Positions 19,070-29,866 are shown, counted from the first letter of the stretch. The stretch is DNA of 64,000 nt from Streptococcus sanguinis (GCA_013378335.1 CP040556.1:1116001-1180000), one strand, 5' to 3'. Numbers and translations are program-made. Notes: generated by a model from the letters alone, not told the origin.

Positions 19070-21520
19070 ATGAGTAACATTCAAAACATGTCCCTTGAGG
19101 ACATCATGGGAGAGCGCTTTGGTCGCTACTCCAAATACATCATTCAGGAGCGGGCCTTGCCGGACATTCGCGATGGCTTGAAGCCTGTTCAGCGCCGTAT
19201 TCTTTATTCGATGAACAAGGACGGCAACACTTTTGACAAGGGCTACCGCAAGTCTGCCAAGTCTGTCGGGAACATCATGGGGAATTTCCACCCCCACGGC
19301 GACAGCTCCATCTACGATGCCATGGTTCGTATGTCTCAGGATTGGAAAAATCGTGAGATTCTCGTTGAGATGCACGGTAACAATGGTTCCATGGACGGTG
19401 ATCCACCGGCAGCTATGCGTTATACTGAGGCGCGCCTGTCTGAGATGGCTGGCTATCTTTTGCAGGATATCGAGAAAGATACCGTTCCTTTTGCATGGAA
19501 CTTTGACGATACCGAGAAGGAGCCAACTGTTCTGCCGGCAGCCTTTCCTAATCTCTTGGTCAATGGAGCAACTGGGATTTCTGCTGGTTATGCGACTGAT
19601 ATTCCACCTCATAATCTAGCCGAAGTCATTGACGCGGTCATCTATATGATTGACCATCCGTCGGCCAAGGTGGACAAACTCATGGAGTTTCTGCCTGGTC
19701 CAGACTTCCCGACAGGAGCCATTGTCCAAGGCCGTGATGAGATCAAGAAAGCCTACGAGACTGGTAAAGGTCGCGTCGTGGTGCGCTCTAGAACTGAGAT
19801 TGAAAAGCTGAAGGGCGGCAAAGAGCAAATCGTCATCACCGAGATTCCTTACGAGATTAATAAAGCTGTCTTGGTCAAGAAGATTGACGATGTGCGGGTC
19901 AACAATAAGGTGGCTGGCATTGCCGAGGTGCGGGACGAATCCGATCGTGACGGTCTTCGGATTGCCATCGAGCTCAAGAAAGATGCCAATACTGAGCTGA
20001 TTCTCAACTATCTCTTTAAGTACACTGATTTGCAAGTCAATTACAATTTCAACATGGTGGCTATTGACAATTTTACGCCTCGTTTGGTGGGAATTGTACC
20101 AATCTTGACCAGTTATATTGCCCACCGCAAGGAGATCATTCTGGCTCGCAGCCGGTTTGACAAGGCCAAGGCTGAGAAACGGCTTCATATCGTGGAAGGA
20201 CTGATTCGGGTGCTTTCCATCTTGGACGAGGTAATTGCCCTGATTCGTGCATCAGAAAACAAAGCAGACGCCAAGGAAAATCTTAAAGTCAGCTATGATT
20301 TCACTGAGGAGCAGGCTGAAGCTATCGTCACTCTCCAACTCTACCGTTTGACCAATACAGACGTAGTGGTTCTGGAAGAGGAAGAAGCAGAGCTACGCGA
20401 GAAGATTGCGATGCTGGCAGCCATTATCGGCGATGAGCGCACCATGTATAATCTTATGAAGCGTGAGCTCCGCGATGTCAAGAAGAAGTTTGGCAATCCG
20501 CGTCTCAGCGAGCTGCAGGATACGGCAAACGCCATCGAGATTGATACAGCTAGTCTCATCGTTGAGGAAGAGACCTATGTCAGCGTGACTCGTTCTGGTT
20601 ATATCAAGCGGACAAGTCCGCGTTCTTTCTCGGCGTCGACCCTAGAAGAGATGGGCAAGCGTGACGATGACCGACTGATTTTTGTTAGTCCGGCCAAGAC
20701 AACCCAGCACTTGCTGATCTTTACGAGTCTTGGAAATGTCATTTACCGGCCTGTTCATGAGCTGTCAGACATCCGCTGGAAAGAAATCGGAGAACACCTC
20801 AGCCAGACTATCAGCAACTTTGATACCAAGGAAGAGGTTATCTATACAGAATTGCTGGATAGCTTTGAGGAGGGCACTTACTTTGCAGCGACCAAGTTAG
20901 GTCAAATCAAGCGTGTAGAGCGCAAGGAGTTCAGTCCTTGGCGGACCTACAAGTCTAAGTCGCTCAAGTTTGCTAAACTAAAAAATGAAGAAGATCAGGT
21001 TATTGCTCTGGCGCCGATTAAGCTGGATGATGTTATGCTCGTGACCAAGAATGGCTATGCACTGCGCTTCAATATTGAGGAAGTTCCTGTCATCGGAGCT
21101 AAGGCAGCTGGGGTTAAAGCCATCAACCTCAAGAAGGACGATGTCCTAGCGGCAGCCTTTATCGCCAATACAGACTCACTTTACCTCCTGACTCAGCGAG
21201 GTTCGCTCAAGCGTATGGCAGTCGCAGATATTCCTGTTACCAGTCGGGCAAATCGTGGTCTTCAAGTTCTGAGAGAGCTTAAGACCAAACCGCATCGTGT
21301 CTTTGCAGCTGGACCAGTTTATAGCGAAGCACTGGACTTTGATCTCTTTACAACAGAAACAGAAGCCAGTGAGGAGCAGATTTTGCAGGTGCTTTCCAAT
21401 AAAGGCACTGCTTATGAAATCAATCTGGCTGATCTTAGCCTGTCCGAGCGAACTAGCAATGGCAGCTTCATTTCTGATACCATATCAGACGAAGAAGTCT
21501 TCTCAGCTTACATTAAATAA
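19070..21520 (+). CDS. parC: DNA topoisomerase IV subunit A
   Basis: DNA-breaking subunit of topoisomerase IV. ATG 19070 gives 816 residues, beginning MSNIQNMSLEDIMGERFGRY as in other streptococci. The catalytic Tyr is Tyr118 in AAMRYTEAR. The quinolone-binding region [12 protein letters not shown] has Ser79 and Asp83, the drug-sensitive state. The C-terminal half has the beta-pinwheel repeats that bind DNA. No Shine-Dalgarno is visible before the start; the leader instead holds two hairpins. It is separated from parE by about 5 kb. Confidence 0.96.
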   Translation: MSNIQNMSLEDIMGERFGRYSKYIIQERALPDIRDGLKPVQRRILYSMNKDGNTFDKGYRKSAKSVGNIMGNFHPHGDSSIYDAMVRMSQDWKNREILVEMHGNNGSMDGDPPAAMRYTEARLSEMAGYLLQDIEKDTVPFAWNFDDTEKEPTVLPAAFPNLLVNGATGISAGYATDIPPHNLAEVIDAVIYMIDHPSAKVDKLMEFLPGPDFPTGAIVQGRDEIKKAYETGKGRVVVRSRTEIEKLKGGKEQIVITEIPYEINKAVLVKKIDDVRVNNKVAGIAEVRDESDRDGLRIAIELKKDANTELILNYLFKYTDLQVNYNFNMVAIDNFTPRLVGIVPILTSYIAHRKEIILARSRFDKAKAEKRLHIVEGLIRVLSILDEVIALIRASENKADAKENLKVSYDFTEEQAEAIVTLQLYRLTNTDVVVLEEEEAELREKIAMLAAIIGDERTMYNLMKRELRDVKKKFGNPRLSELQDTANAIEIDTASLIVEEETYVSVTRSGYIKRTSPRSFSASTLEEMGKRDDDRLIFVSPAKTTQHLLIFTSLGNVIYRPVHELSDIRWKEIGEHLSQTISNFDTKEEVIYTELLDSFEEGTYFAATKLGQIKRVERKEFSPWRTYKSKSLKFAKLKNEEDQVIALAPIKLDDVMLVTKNGYALRFNIEEVPVIGAKAAGVKAINLKKDDVLAAAFIANTDSLYLLTQRGSLKRMAVADIPVTSRANRGLQVLRELKTKPHRVFAAGPVYSEALDFDLFTTETEASEEQILQVLSNKGTAYEINLADLSLSERTSNGSFISDTISDEEVFSAYIK

Positions 21521-21526
21521 TCATCA

Positions 21527-21552
21527 AACCAGTTCGCAGGAGCTGGTTTTTT
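21527..21552 (+). terminator. Terminator after parC
   Basis: Stem AACCAGTTC (21527-21535)/GAGCTGGTT (21540-21548) with a GCAG loop, then a T run. Confidence 0.8.
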
Positions 21553-21596
21553 CAATTTCTAAAAGTTTGATAGTGGCACAAAAGATTGAATAACAA

Positions 21597-21611
21597 AATT
21601 TTCTGAAAATT
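21597..21611 (+). promoter_or_regulatory. CodY box upstream of ilvE
   Basis: AATTTTCTGAAAATT is a 15/15 match to the CodY consensus AATTTTCWGAAAATT. It ends 11 bases before the -35 box of ilvE. CodY represses branched-chain amino acid genes when these amino acids are plentiful. Confidence 0.85.
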
Positions 21612-21622
21612 GAAAATAATAC

Positions 21623-21650
21623 TTGAAAATATCTTAAAAAGGTGTAAAAT
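21623..21650 (+). promoter_or_regulatory. Probable promoter of ilvE
   Basis: TTGAAA (21623-21628), a 16-base spacer, TAAAAT (21645-21650), directly downstream of the CodY box. Confidence 0.5.
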
Positions 21651-21694
21651 AGGGAGTATCTAAAAATGAAGTTTGGAAGAAGAGGAGAAAGACC

Positions 21695-22714
21695 ATGACT
21701 GTAAATCTTGACTGGGAAAATCTAGGATTCTCATATATGAAACTACCTTATCGCTATTTAGCTTACTATCGCAATGGCCAGTGGGAAGAAGGAACCCTAA
21801 CTGAGGACGCTACGCTCCATATTTCTGAGTCGTCTCCTTGCCTTCACTACGGTCAGCAGGCTTTTGAGGGTCTGAAGGCTTATCGAACTAAAGACGGCAG
21901 CATTCAGCTCTTTCGTCCGGATAAAAATGCGGAACGTCTGCAGCGGACAGCTGACCGCTTGCTCATGCCGCAGGTTTCTACAGAAATGTTTGTGGAAGCA
22001 GTCAAGCAAGTTGTCCGAGCTAATGAAGAATATGTACCACCTTATGGAACAGGCGGAACCCTTTATATTCGACCTCTCTTGATTGGAGTCGGTGACATTA
22101 TCGGAGTGAAACCAGCTGAAGAATACATTTTTACAATCTTTGTAATGCCAGTCGGCAATTACTTCAAAGGCGGTCTGACTCCGACTAACTTCATTGTCTC
22201 AGATGACTATGATCGCGCGGCACCGCACGGAACTGGTGCAGCTAAAGTAGGAGGCAATTACGCTGCCAGTTTATTACCAGGAAAGATTGCTAAGGATAAG
22301 CATTTCTCTGATGTGATTTATCTGGATCCAGCAACCCATACCAAGATTGAAGAAGTAGGGTCAGCCAACTTCTTTGGTATCACCAAGGATGATGAGTTTG
22401 TAACACCGCTCAGTCCCTCAATCTTGCCATCCATCACCAAGTACTCTTTGCTTTATCTGGCGGAGCATAGACTAGGACTCAAACCGATTGAGGGTGATGT
22501 TCCTCTGGCAGACTTGGGTAAATTCACTGAAGCGGGAGCTTGCGGAACAGCTGCAGTTATATCACCTATCGGTGGTATCCAGCACGGCGAAGATTTCCAT
22601 GTCTTTTATAGCGAAACAGAAGTTGGCCCAGTCACTCGCAAGCTGTATGACGAATTGACTGGTATCCAATTCGGTGATGTTGAAGCACCAGAAGGTTGGA
22701 TTGTAAAAGTATAA
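21695..22714 (+). CDS. ilvE: Branched-chain amino acid aminotransferase
   Basis: PLP enzyme exchanging amino groups between leucine, isoleucine or valine and their keto acids. 339 residues, fold class IV, with LHYGQQAFEGLKAYR near the N-terminus, the substrate loop YIRPLLIG, the PLP Lys in AAKVGGNYAAS and the Glu in IEEVGSANFF. AGAGGAG precedes ATG 21695. Single gene with its own CodY box, promoter and terminator, so it is expected to rise when amino acids are scarce. Confidence 0.95.
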   Translation: MTVNLDWENLGFSYMKLPYRYLAYYRNGQWEEGTLTEDATLHISESSPCLHYGQQAFEGLKAYRTKDGSIQLFRPDKNAERLQRTADRLLMPQVSTEMFVEAVKQVVRANEEYVPPYGTGGTLYIRPLLIGVGDIIGVKPAEEYIFTIFVMPVGNYFKGGLTPTNFIVSDDYDRAAPHGTGAAKVGGNYAASLLPGKIAKDKHFSDVIYLDPATHTKIEEVGSANFFGITKDDEFVTPLSPSILPSITKYSLLYLAEHRLGLKPIEGDVPLADLGKFTEAGACGTAAVISPIGGIQHGEDFHVFYSETEVGPVTRKLYDELTGIQFGDVEAPEGWIVKV

Positions 22715-22719
22715 TCTAA

Positions 22720-22745
22720 AAACTGTCCTTGATTGGGCAGTTTTT
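22720..22745 (+). terminator. Terminator after ilvE
   Basis: Stem AAACTGTCC (22720-22728)/GGGCAGTTT (22735-22743), six-base loop, T run. Confidence 0.75.
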
Positions 22746-22819
22746 CTGTGATTCTAGCCTAAGATAGCTTGCGAAGTCAGTTTTTTTCGTGTACAATAGG
22801 AATTTGAAAGAGGTAAGTT

Positions 22820-23050
22820 ATGAGTAAAAAAGACAAAAAGATTGAAATTCAAATCACAGACAGCAAAGTGAAGGTCGGAGCAGACCAATTTGATGGTTAT
22901 AGTCTTGCTATTGGCAAGAAGGTTATCGGCGAGATTGCCGAACTAGATGGCCAGTTTGCAATCATCAAAAATGGAAATGCTGAAAGTTTTTATAAAAAAC
23001 TTGAAAGAGCTGTGGAAACTTTGATTGAAACCTATAATTTAAGCAAATAG
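22820..23050 (+). CDS. DUF2969 family small protein
   Basis: 76 residues, soluble and charged, starting MSKKDKKIEIQITDSKVKVG. It fits the DUF2969 family, small proteins of streptococci and lactobacilli with no known function. AAAGAGGTAAG lies before ATG 22820. It stands alone between ilvE and the tRNA-Tyr promoter. Confidence 0.75.
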   Translation: MSKKDKKIEIQITDSKVKVGADQFDGYSLAIGKKVIGEIAELDGQFAIIKNGNAESFYKKLERAVETLIETYNLSK

Positions 23051-23053
23051 GGC

Positions 23054-23082
23054 TTGCATTTTCATTGTATCAATGTTATAAT
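23054..23082 (+). promoter_or_regulatory. Promoter of the tRNA-Tyr/tRNA-Gln unit
   Basis: TTGCAT (23054-23059), a 17-base spacer, perfect TATAAT (23077-23082), 17 bases before the tRNA-Tyr 5' end. Confidence 0.8.
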
Positions 23083-23099
23083 AGATAGCGTTGATTGTC

Positions 23100-23180
23100 G
23101 GAGAGATAGCGAAGAGGCTAAACGCGGCGGACTGTAAATCCGCTCCTTCGGGTTCGGGGGTTCGAATCCCTCTCTCTCCA
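23100..23180 (+). tRNA. tRNA-Tyr (anticodon GTA)
   Basis: Acceptor stem GGAGAGA/TCTCTCC closes a class II tRNA with a long variable arm (CTCCTTCGGGTTCGGG region), the T arm GTTCGAATC and anticodon GTA at 23134-23136. The 3' CCA is not encoded. Contains no stop of its own; transcribed with tRNA-Gln 13 bases downstream. Confidence 0.95.
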
Positions 23181-23193
23181 TTCTTTATATTAA

Positions 23194-23265
23194 TGGGGTA
23201 TAGCCAAGCGGTAAGGCAAGGGACTTTGACTCCCTCATGCGTTGGTTCGAATCCAGCTACCCCAG
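23194..23265 (+). tRNA. tRNA-Gln (anticodon TTG)
   Basis: Acceptor TGGGGTA (23194-23200)/TACCCCA (23258-23264), discriminator G, anticodon loop CTTTGAC with anticodon TTG at 23226-23228, T loop GGTTCGAATCC. CCA is not encoded. Confidence 0.95.
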
Positions 23266-23291
23266 TTCTTAGGTAATAGATCTGATAAAAT

Positions 23292-23317
23292 AATAAAATG
23301 TCTTCAGGTGTTTTATT
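23292..23317 (+). terminator. Terminator after the tRNA pair
   Basis: Stem AATAAAATGTC/GGTGTTTTATT (with G-U pairs) around a TTCA loop, followed by T-rich sequence. Confidence 0.65.
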
Positions 23318-23392
23318 TCTTTATAGGATGGAAATCGTTAACGATAGATCAATGTCATTTGCGGGTGCTTAGGAAAATAAATAAGTAGTATG

Positions 23393-23408
23393 TCAAGCGA
23401 AAGCTTGA
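23393..23408 (+). promoter_or_regulatory. GNRA hairpin in the rpsA leader
   Basis: TCAAGC-GAAA-GCTTGA, a perfect 6-bp stem with a GAAA loop, five bases before the GGAGG ribosome site of rpsA. S1 is known to bind its own leader in other bacteria; a role in that here is inference. Confidence 0.6.
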
Positions 23409-23428
23409 TTGTTGGAGGATTTTTTTAG

Positions 23429-24631
23429 ATGAATGAATTTGAAGATTTGCTAAACAGTGTTAGCCAAGTTGAGCCAGGTGACGTCGTTACTGCTGAAGTA
23501 TTGACTGTTGACGCTAACCAAGCTAATGTTGCAATCGCTGGAACTGGTGTTGAGGGTGTTTTGACTCTTCGTGAGTTGACAAACGACCGCGACGCTGATA
23601 TCAACGACCTTGTAAAACCAGGTGAAACACTTGAATTGCTTGTTCTTCGTCAAGTAGTAGGTAAAGATACAGATACAGTAACTTACCTGGTATCTAAAAA
23701 ACGTTTGGAAGCTCGCAAAGCTTGGGACAAATTGGTTGGTCGTGAAGAAGAAGTTGTCACTGTTAAGGGCACTCGTGCTGTTAAAGGTGGACTTTCAGTT
23801 GAGTTTGAAGGACTTCGTGGATTTATCCCTGCTTCAATGCTTGATACTCGTTTCGTTCGCAACACTGAGCGTTTTGTAGGTCAAGAGTTTGATGCTAAGA
23901 TTAAAGAAGTAGATCCAAAAGAAAACCGCTTCATCCTTTCTCGTCGTGAAGTTGTAGAAGCTGAAGCTGCAGCAGCACGTGCTGAAGTCTTTGGTAAGTT
24001 GAATGTTGGTGATGTTGTAACTGGTAAAGTTGCTCGTATCACTAGCTTCGGTGCGTTCATTGACCTTGGCGGAGTTGACGGATTGGTTCATTTGACTGAA
24101 TTGTCACATGAGCGCAATGTATCGCCTAAGTCTGTTGTATCAGTTGGTGATGAAATTGAAGTGAAAGTTCTTGACTTGAACGAAGAAGAAGGACGCGTAT
24201 CCCTCTCTCTTAAAGCAACAACACCTGGACCATGGGATGGCGTTGAGCAAAAACTTGCTGCAGGCGATGTGATTGAAGGAACTGTAAAACGTTTGACTGA
24301 TTTCGGTGCTTTCGTTGAAGTATTGCCGGGTATTGATGGATTGGTTCACATCTCACAAATTTCACACAAACGTGTTGAAAGCCCTAAGGATGCCCTTAAG
24401 GTTGGTCAAGAAGTGACTGTTAAGGTTCTTGAAGTGAATGCTGCTGCTGAGCGTGTATCACTTTCTATCAAGGCTCTTGAAGAACGTCCAGCTCAAGAAG
24501 AAGGACAAAAAGATGAGAAACGTCAATCACGTCCTCGTCGTCCAAAACGTCAAGAAAAACGTGACTTTGAACTTCCAGAAACTCAAACTGGATTCTCAAT
24601 GGCTGATTTGTTTGGCGATATTGAATTGTAA
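23429..24631 (+). CDS. rpsA: Ribosomal protein S1
   Basis: RNA-binding protein of the 30S subunit that helps mRNA binding. 400 residues with four S1 repeats, at about 15-90, 105-170, 190-260 and 280-345, each seen from FGAF or GFIPAS-type strands and the [12 protein letters not shown] / [12 protein letters not shown] motifs. The C-terminal tail is rich in Arg, Gln and Lys. This is the short form usual in low-GC Firmicutes. Codon use is strongly biased, as in highly expressed genes. GGAGG precedes ATG 23429. Confidence 0.95.
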   Translation: MNEFEDLLNSVSQVEPGDVVTAEVLTVDANQANVAIAGTGVEGVLTLRELTNDRDADINDLVKPGETLELLVLRQVVGKDTDTVTYLVSKKRLEARKAWDKLVGREEEVVTVKGTRAVKGGLSVEFEGLRGFIPASMLDTRFVRNTERFVGQEFDAKIKEVDPKENRFILSRREVVEAEAAAARAEVFGKLNVGDVVTGKVARITSFGAFIDLGGVDGLVHLTELSHERNVSPKSVVSVGDEIEVKVLDLNEEEGRVSLSLKATTPGPWDGVEQKLAAGDVIEGTVKRLTDFGAFVEVLPGIDGLVHISQISHKRVESPKDALKVGQEVTVKVLEVNAAAERVSLSIKALEERPAQEEGQKDEKRQSRPRRPKRQEKRDFELPETQTGFSMADLFGDIEL

Positions 24632-24640
24632 TTAGATAAA

Positions 24641-24669
24641 AGAAGTTGAGATTTCTCAACTTCTTTTTC
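24641..24669 (+). terminator. Terminator after rpsA
   Basis: AGAAGTTGAG/CTCAACTTCT stem with a four-base loop, then TTTTT. Confidence 0.85.
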
Positions 24670-24679
24670 TGATTTTCAC

Positions 24680-24708
24680 TTGTATTTTCAGAGAAAATCA
24701 GTTATAAT
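24680..24708 (+). promoter_or_regulatory. Promoter of tRNA-Arg
   Basis: TTGTAT (24680-24685), 17 bases, TATAAT (24703-24708), ten bases before the tRNA. Confidence 0.7.
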
Positions 24709-24718
24709 GAATTAGTTG

Positions 24719-24790
24719 CCACCCTTAGTGTAATGGATATCACGCAAGATTCCGGTTCTTGAGATGGGAGTTCGATTCTCTCAGGGTGGA
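24719..24790 (+). tRNA. tRNA-Arg (anticodon CCG)
   Basis: Acceptor CCACCCT/AGGGTGG, anticodon stem CAAGA/TCTTG with loop TTCCGGT giving anticodon CCG, T arm GGGAGTTCGATTCTCTC. CCA is not encoded. The NUDIX gene begins 57 bases later without a terminator between, so read-through is likely. Confidence 0.92.
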
Positions 24791-24847
24791 TGACTTAAGA
24801 CTGGGCTCCTTGGAGTCCTTTTTTGTTCTTTCTTTGAGGAAAATGCA

Positions 24848-25264
24848 ATGACAGTAAAATTAATCGCCCATACCTTGATCGAGAAAGACGGGAGGTATTT
24901 GCTTATCAAACGCTCGAAAATAAAGCGAGGTCTTACTAATGTGGATTCTAGCTATTGGGATATTCCTGGTGGGAGTGTAGAAGAGAATGAACTGCCTATA
25001 GAGGCGGCTCTACGTGAGGCTATGGAAGAAGTTAATCAAAAGCTTCGGATTGATAAGATTATCCATGAAGATAGTCAGTTTGATGCTAGCAAAGATAGTG
25101 TTTTCACACGCTTAGTTTATGGGGGCAGAATTGTGGAGCATCGTGATATTATATTGGATCCAGAAGAGCATACAGACTTTGTCTGGATTTCTTCTTTAGA
25201 AGACATAGAGAGTGATCTCGTTGTTCCTTATTTGCTTGAAATTTTTGCTAACAAATCCATTTAA
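24848..25264 (+). CDS. NUDIX hydrolase
   Basis: 138 residues with the Nudix box GSVEENELPIEAALREAMEE, followed by VNQ where most members have xGU, so the box is slightly degenerate at its end. It hydrolyses a nucleoside diphosphate linked to some group; the substrate cannot be told. AGGAAAA precedes ATG 24848. Directly behind tRNA-Arg and convergent with ldh. Confidence 0.85.
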   Translation: MTVKLIAHTLIEKDGRYLLIKRSKIKRGLTNVDSSYWDIPGGSVEENELPIEAALREAMEEVNQKLRIDKIIHEDSQFDASKDSVFTRLVYGGRIVEHRDIILDPEEHTDFVWISSLEDIESDLVVPYLLEIFANKSI

Positions 25265-25273
25265 AGCAACAAA

Positions 25274-25305
25274 AAAACATCCCCTTTTGTCAGGAGATGT
25301 TTTTT
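25274..25305. terminator. Bidirectional terminator between the NUDIX gene and ldh
   Basis: AAAACATC...GATGTTTT stem with A run on the left and T run on the right, closing both converging genes. Confidence 0.7.
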
Positions 25306-25309
25306 ATAA

Positions 25310-26373
<1,064 letters not shown>

Positions 26374-26395
26374 GGTCAACTTGTGTATCTAGCGA

Positions 26396-26411
26396 TGTAA
26401 ACGTTTTTACA
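26396..26411. promoter_or_regulatory. cre-like CcpA site between ldh and gyrA
   Basis: TGTAAACGTTTTTACA, one mismatch from the 14-base cre consensus TGWNANCGNTNWCA and close to palindromic. It lies about 22 bases upstream of the ldh -35 box, a place where CcpA activates rather than represses in related bacteria. Confidence 0.55.
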
Positions 26412-26445
26412 AATGGTTCAAAATACTGAAAAATTAAAGAAAATG

Positions 26446-26454
26446 TGGTATAAT
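26446..26454 (+). promoter_or_regulatory. Extended -10 promoter of gyrA
   Basis: TGG followed by TATAAT (26449-26454), 36 bases before the gyrA start codon. Confidence 0.65.
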
Positions 26455-26490
26455 ATAGGATAGTTTAATATGAAAGAAAGGCATTTTTTA

Positions 26491-28950
26491 ATGCAAGACA
26501 GAAACTTAGTAAATGTTAATCTGACTAGTGAAATGAAGACTAGTTTCATCGATTACGCAATGAGTGTTATCGTGTCTCGGGCACTTCCAGATGTTCGTGA
26601 TGGTCTCAAGCCAGTTCACCGTCGGATTCTCTATGGTATGAATGAGCTGGGCGTGACACCTGAGAAGCCTCATAAGAAATCAGCTCGTATCACTGGGGAT
26701 GTCATGGGTAAGTATCACCCGCATGGTGACTCCTCTATTTATGAAGCGATGGTGCGGATGGCTCAATGGTGGAGCTATCGTTATATGCTAGTAGACGGTC
26801 ATGGAAACTTTGGTTCGATGGACGGAGACGGAGCCGCTGCCCAGCGTTATACAGAAGCACGTATGAGTAAGATTGCTCTTGAGATGCTTCGTGATATTAA
26901 TAAAAACACGGTCAATTATATCGATAACTATGATGCCAGCGAGAGAGAGCCTTTAGTCCTTCCTGCTCGCTTCCCTAACCTGCTTGTAAATGGAGCTACA
27001 GGAATTGCGGTTGGGATGGCGACCAATATCCCACCACATAATCTTGGTGAGTCTATTGATGCAGTTAAGCTTGTTATGGACAATCCGGAAGCAACGACTC
27101 GCGACATCATGGAAGTCCTGCCTGGACCAGATTTTCCAACAGGAGCACTGGTTATGGGCAAGTCCGGTATTCACCGGGCTTATGAAACAGGGAAAGGTTC
27201 GATTGTTCTTCGTTCTCGTACTGAAATCGAGGAGATGAAAAATGGCCGTGAGCGAATTGTCGTAACCGAGTTTCCTTACATGGTTAATAAGACTAAGGTT
27301 CATGAGCATATTGTTCGTCTGGTGCAGGAAAAACGTATTGACGGTATCACAGCTGTTCGTGATGAGTCCAACCGTGAAGGAGTTCGTTTTGTCATTGAGG
27401 TTCGTCGAGATGCCTCTGCACATGTCATTCTAAATAACCTTTTCAAGCTGACTCAGATGCAGACCAATTTCAGCTTCAATATGCTGGCTATTCAAAATGG
27501 TGTGCCGAAGATTCTATCTCTGCGTGAGATTTTGTTGGCCTACATTGAGCACCAAAAAGAAGTGGTGACTCGACGGACTGCCTTCGATAAAGAAAAGGCG
27601 GAAGCTCGAGCTCACATCTTGGCTGGTTTGCTGATTGCGTTGGATCACATTGATGAAGTGATTCGCATTATCCGTAATAGCGAGACGGACGCAGAAGCCC
27701 AAGCTGAATTGATGGCTAAGTTTGAACTTTCTGAGCGCCAGAGTCAGGCTATCCTTGACATGCGTCTGCGTCGTCTGACTGGTTTGGAACGTGATAAGAT
27801 TCAGTCAGAATACGACGAGCTGATTGCTTTGATTGCGGATTTGGCTGATATTTTGGCTAAGCCAGAGCGAGTTATCGCTATTATCAAGGAAGAGTTAGAC
27901 GAGGTCAAGCGTAAATTTGCGGATGATCGCCGAACTGAGCTGATGGTGGGGGAAGTTCTTTCTCTTGAAGATGAAGATTTGATTGAGGAAGCGGATGTTT
28001 TGATTACCCTGTCTAATAAAGGCTATATCAAACGACTAAATCAAGCTGAATTCACTGCTCAGAAACGTGGTGGCCGCGGTGTTCAAGGAACTGGTGTCAA
28101 AGACGATGACTTCGTCAAAGAGCTGGTTTCAACGAGTACTCACGATAGACTGCTCTTCTTTACCAATAAAGGCCGAGTTTATCGTCTCAAAGGATATGAA
28201 ATTCCTGAGTATGGCCGGACAGCCAAGGGCTTGCCAGTGGTCAATCTCTTGAAGCTGGATGAAGGAGAGACTATTCAGACCATTATTAATGTCCAGCAAG
28301 ACCGCAGTGATGATTCCTATCTCTTCTTTACTACCCGTCATGGGGTGGTCAAACGGACCAGTGTAACGGAATTTGCTAATATTCGTCAGAACGGTCTTAA
28401 GGCTTTGAATTTGAAAGACGAAGACGAGTTAATCAATGTCTTTCTGACAGACGGCGCTGCAGACGTTATCATCGGTACCAAGTTTGGTTATTCTGTCCGC
28501 TTCAATGAGACAGCTGTTCGGAGCATGAGCCGTATAGCGACTGGTGTCCGCGGAGTTAATCTTCGAGATGGTGATCAGGTCGTTGGAGCTGGAGTGATTG
28601 CTGAGGGAGACGAAGTGCTTGTCATTACCGAAAAAGGCTATGGTAAGCGAACTCTTGCTAGCGAGTACCCAACCAAGGGTCGTGGCGGTAAAGGGATTAA
28701 AACAGCCAATATCACTGATAAGAACGGGCCTCTTGCTGGTCTGATGACCGTTACTGGCGAGGAAGATTTGATGATTATCACCAATACAGGTGTCATCATT
28801 CGGACCAGTGTGGCTAATATTTCTCAGACCGGCCGCTCAACCATGGGGGTTAAGGTCATGCGTCTGGACCAAAATGCACAGATTGTCACCTTTACTAGCG
28901 TCGAAGCAGACGACAAAGAAGATGTAGCAGAGGAAGAAAACGAATCGTAA
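26491..28950 (+). CDS. gyrA: DNA gyrase subunit A
   Basis: Cleavage subunit of gyrase. ATG 26491 gives 819 residues and the usual start [11 protein letters not shown]; an in-frame ATG 21 bases earlier is less likely since GAAAGG lies between the two. Active-site Tyr120 in [10 protein letters not shown]. Quinolone region [12 protein letters not shown] has Ser81 and Glu85, the sensitive state. The C-terminal domain contains the GyrA box as [10 protein letters not shown], needed for wrapping DNA. srtA starts 14 bases after the stop, so the two are cotranscribed. Confidence 0.97.
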   Translation: MQDRNLVNVNLTSEMKTSFIDYAMSVIVSRALPDVRDGLKPVHRRILYGMNELGVTPEKPHKKSARITGDVMGKYHPHGDSSIYEAMVRMAQWWSYRYMLVDGHGNFGSMDGDGAAAQRYTEARMSKIALEMLRDINKNTVNYIDNYDASEREPLVLPARFPNLLVNGATGIAVGMATNIPPHNLGESIDAVKLVMDNPEATTRDIMEVLPGPDFPTGALVMGKSGIHRAYETGKGSIVLRSRTEIEEMKNGRERIVVTEFPYMVNKTKVHEHIVRLVQEKRIDGITAVRDESNREGVRFVIEVRRDASAHVILNNLFKLTQMQTNFSFNMLAIQNGVPKILSLREILLAYIEHQKEVVTRRTAFDKEKAEARAHILAGLLIALDHIDEVIRIIRNSETDAEAQAELMAKFELSERQSQAILDMRLRRLTGLERDKIQSEYDELIALIADLADILAKPERVIAIIKEELDEVKRKFADDRRTELMVGEVLSLEDEDLIEEADVLITLSNKGYIKRLNQAEFTAQKRGGRGVQGTGVKDDDFVKELVSTSTHDRLLFFTNKGRVYRLKGYEIPEYGRTAKGLPVVNLLKLDEGETIQTIINVQQDRSDDSYLFFTTRHGVVKRTSVTEFANIRQNGLKALNLKDEDELINVFLTDGAADVIIGTKFGYSVRFNETAVRSMSRIATGVRGVNLRDGDQVVGAGVIAEGDEVLVITEKGYGKRTLASEYPTKGRGGKGIKTANITDKNGPLAGLMTVTGEEDLMIITNTGVIIRTSVANISQTGRSTMGVKVMRLDQNAQIVTFTSVEADDKEDVAEEENES

Positions 28951-28964
28951 AAGAGGACCTCTAT

Positions 28965-29720
28965 ATGGTACAAGGAAAAAGAAGTCGAAAAAGAAAACAA
29001 AAAAGCAAAAGAAATATTTTTATCAATATCGTTGCGACATTATTAATTATTGTGGCTCTTGGCTTAATCTTTAATGCGCAAATCCGAAACATGATTATGG
29101 TCTGGCATACCAACCAATATCAGGTTAGCAAGGTTTCTAAAGACTCTATTAATAAAAATAAAAATGTCGAGACTAGCTTTGATTTTAATAAGGTAGAGTC
29201 GCTTTCTACAGAAGCGGTCATCAATGCTCAGTGGAAAGCCCAGCAACTGCCCGTTATCGGAGGCATCTCGATTCCAGAAGTATCCATGAATTTGCCAATC
29301 TTCAAAGGGCTGGATAATGCTGGATTGTATTATGGTGCTGGTACGATGAAAGAGACTCAGCAGATGGGACAGGGAAATTATGCCTTGGCTAGCCACCATG
29401 TCTTTGGCATCACAGGGGCTAGTAACATGCTCTTTTCCCCACTGGATCGTGCCAAGGCTGGTATGAAGATCTATATCACCGATAAAGAGCAAATCTATAC
29501 ATATGTAATCACCAGTGTTGAAACGGTAACTCCAGATCGAACAGATTTGATTGAGGATACTGAAGGCGTTACAGAGATTACTTTGGTTACCTGTGAGGAT
29601 GCTGCGGCAACCAACCGGACTATTGTCAAAGGAACATTAGAAGGCTCTGTCGAGTATGACAAGGCTCCTAAGGAAGTTCTTGAATCTTTCAGTAAGTCCT
29701 ATAATCAAATGCAGATTTAA
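28965..29720 (+). CDS. srtA: Class A sortase
   Basis: Membrane transpeptidase that cuts LPxTG proteins and links them to lipid II. 251 residues: a very basic N-terminus, one membrane anchor at about 18-38, then the beta-barrel with catalytic His (SHHVFG, 144), Cys210 in TLVTCEDAA and Arg218 in TNRTIVKG. It is coupled to gyrA, as in other streptococci. A natural substrate in this window is the LPQTG 5'-nucleotidase at 8959. Confidence 0.97.
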   Translation: MVQGKRSRKRKQKSKRNIFINIVATLLIIVALGLIFNAQIRNMIMVWHTNQYQVSKVSKDSINKNKNVETSFDFNKVESLSTEAVINAQWKAQQLPVIGGISIPEVSMNLPIFKGLDNAGLYYGAGTMKETQQMGQGNYALASHHVFGITGASNMLFSPLDRAKAGMKIYITDKEQIYTYVITSVETVTPDRTDLIEDTEGVTEITLVTCEDAAATNRTIVKGTLEGSVEYDKAPKEVLESFSKSYNQMQI

Positions 29721-29745
29721 AGGCAAAAAAACTTAAAGACATTTT

Positions 29746-29790
29746 ACTCCAAAGGTTAGGAAGAACGCTAACTTTTGGAGTGTTTTTTTT
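29746..29790 (+). terminator. Terminator after srtA
   Basis: A 14-bp stem, ACTCCAAAGGTTAG (29746-29759)/CTAACTTTTGGAGT (29768-29781), with a long T run. Confidence 0.9.
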
Positions 29791-29866
29791 TATCTAAAAT
29801 TTGTTCTGGACGAAAGATTTTCAATCTTTATTTTTTGTATTTATTCTTGACGATTTCAACTCTTTT

